Positions 62,769 to 64,000 of a DNA stretch of 64,000 bases are shown here, piece after piece. A program made the position numbers and the translations under genes. This DNA is from Parvibaculaceae bacterium (GTDB lineage Bacteria > Pseudomonadota > Alphaproteobacteria > Parvibaculales > Parvibaculaceae), in the NCBI GenBank assembly GCA_019636015.1, contig JAHBYJ010000001.1, forward strand, positions 434,001 through 498,000. Reading direction: 5' to 3'. How positions within the stretch are numbered: position 1 is the stretch's first letter; each line of letters opens with the position of its first letter. The notes beneath the pieces were generated by a model that was not told the origin of the DNA, searched no databases, and saw nothing but the letters and a program-made list of their open reading frames with translations.

Positions 62769-64000
62769 CTACAAAATAAACTTCGACAGATCCGCGTTCT
62801 TCGTCAGATCGCCGATATGCTCGCGCACATAGGCTTCGTCGACCCTCACCGTCTCGCCCGAGCGGTCGGCGGCGGCGAAGCTGATTTCGTCGAGCACGCG
62901 CTCCATCACGGTGTGGAGGCGGCGCGCGCCGATATTCTCGACCGTTGAATTGACCGACGCCGCAATATCCGCGATCGCATCGACACCGTCATCGGTGAAG
63001 TCGAGCGTCACCTCTTCCGTCTTCATCAGCGCCACATATTGCTTGATGAGGCTTGCTTCCGGCTCGGTAAGGATGCGCCGGAAATCCTCTTTCGTCAGCG
63101 CGCGAAGTTCGACGCGGATCGGGAGCCGCCCCTGCAGTTCCGGCAAGAGGTCGGAGGGCTTGGCGATATGGAAGGCGCCCGACGCAATGAAGAGGATGTG
63201 GTCGGTCTTCACCGCTCCGTGTTTCGTGGCCACCGTCGTGCCCTCGATCAGCGGCAGCAGGTCGCGCTGCACGCCCTCGCGGCTCACATCGCCGCCCATC
63301 TTTTCGGAGCGCGCGCAGATCTTGTCGACCTCGTCGAGAAAGACGATGCCGTTCTGCTCCACCGAGCGGATCGCTTCCTGCGTCAGCTGTTCCTGGTCGA
63401 GCAGCTTGTCGCTCTCTTCGGCGATCAGCACCTTGTAGCTGTCGCGCACCTGCATGCGCCGCGGCTTGGTGCGTCCGCCAAAGGCCTTTCCCATGATGTC
63501 GGAAAGATTGATCATGCCCACCTGGCCGGGCATGCCGGGAATATCGAGCATCGGCATGCCGCCGCCCGTATCCGCCACCTCGACCTCGATCTCCTTGTCG
63601 TCGAGCTCGCCATTGCGGAGTTTCTTGCGGAAGCTTTCCTTCGTCGCCTCGCTTGCATTGACGCCGACAAGCGCATCGACGACGCGGGCTTCCGCGGCGA
63701 TATGCGCCTTCGCCTGCACGTCCTTGCGCTTCTTCTCGCGCGTCATGGCGATCGAGATTTCCACGAGATCGCGGACGATCTGTTCGACGTCGCGGCCGAC
63801 ATAGCCGACTTCCGTGAATTTCGTCGCCTCCACCTTCAGGAAGGGCGCTTCGGCAAGTTTCGCGAGGCGGCGCGAGATTTCCGTCTTGCCGACGCCGGTC
63901 GGCCCGATCATCAGGATATTCTTCGGCAGAACCTCGTCGCGCAGTTCCTCGGGAAGCTGCTGGCGCCGCCAGCGGTTCCGGAGCGCGATCGCGACCGCGC
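62769..64000 (-). CDS. hslU: HslU ATPase of the HslUV protease (5' end beyond window)
   Basis: AAA+ unfoldase that feeds HslV. The frame runs past the right edge; about 410 residues are visible. Walker [21 protein letters not shown], pore loop [13 protein letters not shown], then the I domain (about 90-190 from the first Met seen) with the Lys/Glu-rich helix, [20 protein letters not shown], Walker [14 protein letters not shown], sensor 1 [17 protein letters not shown] and the C-terminal HslV-activating ADLSKFIL. hslV is expected just upstream outside the window. Confidence 0.96.
   Translation of the reverse strand, partial: AVAIALRNRWRRQQLPEELRDEVLPKNILMIGPTGVGKTEISRRLAKLAEAPFLKVEATKFTEVGYVGRDVEQIVRDLVEISIAMTREKKRKDVQAKAHIAAEARVVDALVGVNASEATKESFRKKLRNGELDDKEIEVEVADTGGGMPMLDIPGMPGQVGMINLSDIMGKAFGGRTKPRRMQVRDSYKVLIAEESDKLLDQEQLTQEAIRSVEQNGIVFLDEVDKICARSEKMGGDVSREGVQRDLLPLIEGTTVATKHGAVKTDHILFIASGAFHIAKPSDLLPELQGRLPIRVELRALTKEDFRRILTEPEASLIKQYVALMKTEEVTLDFTDDGVDAIADIAASVNSTVENIGARRLHTVMERVLDEISFAAADRSGETVRVDEAYVREHIGDLTKNADLSKFIL

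Overview
The window reads as chromosomal DNA of a GC-rich alphaproteobacterium. The gene order mnmE-mnmG-rsmG-parA-parB beside holA-lptE-leuS, and rho-hemJ-hemH-hemE beside ppsR-maf-aroE-coaE-dnaQ-secB, is the origin-proximal layout of this class. A Parvibaculum-like or other Hyphomicrobiales-type genome is my best guess; that is inference from gene content and protein style, not a database result. No rRNA, tRNA, CRISPR array or transposase gene was recognised.

Layout. 1-9 kb: end of ftsK, a lolA-like gene, then a polyamine/amine set (puuD-like, puuA-like, and further on an spuC-like transaminase), split by a divergent alpha/beta hydrolase-TetR pair with a strong inverted-repeat operator. 9-24 kb: mixed small genes. 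They include exonuclease III, a second TetR gene with its own dyads, a helix-turn-helix/hydrolase operon behind a 40-bp palindrome, a cNMP-binding protein, thioesterases, an orphan response regulator, three sulfotransferase-domain genes, a YkuD transpeptidase, a YggS protein, a ThiE-like protein and a porin. 24-36 kb: DUF3576 lipoprotein, leuS-lptE-holA, then convergent parB-parA-rsmG-mnmG-mnmE with three parS sites, two of them inside coding sequence. 36-46 kb: a YyaL-type protein, a GNAT/XRE-cupin divergent pair, a GcvA-like LysR, and a plus-strand run of a dienelactone hydrolase, LysE, quinone oxidoreductase, GFA protein and hydrolase; then a PAS_5 protein and a vapBC-type toxin-antitoxin pair. 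46-55 kb: rho-hemJ-hemH-hemE on the minus strand and ppsR-maf-aroE-coaE-VOC-dnaQ on the plus strand, flanking a 542-bp gene-free stretch that I call the candidate chromosomal origin. 55-64 kb: secB, fxsA, a Tim44-mltA-smr-XRE operon, an unrecognised protein coupled to a 2-oxoglutarate oxygenase, a urea-carboxylase-type ABC binding protein without its transporter, and the 3' part of hslU.

How it fits together. Replication initiation (candidate oriC), segregation (parAB/parS), polymerase subunits (dnaQ, holA) and chromosome translocation (ftsK) are all near one another. Two families of non-coding palindromic elements are scattered between genes: one with CCCTCTCCCC-type arms (two copies, near 29.4 and 34.4 kb), the other with CCACCCTCCC-type arms (a 170-bp element at 41.6 kb and single ends near 19.4 and 62.7 kb). 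Several small genes or leader frames (7393, 15076, 17844, 40617, 52516) would be missed by ordinary length cut-offs; their evidence differs and is stated separately.
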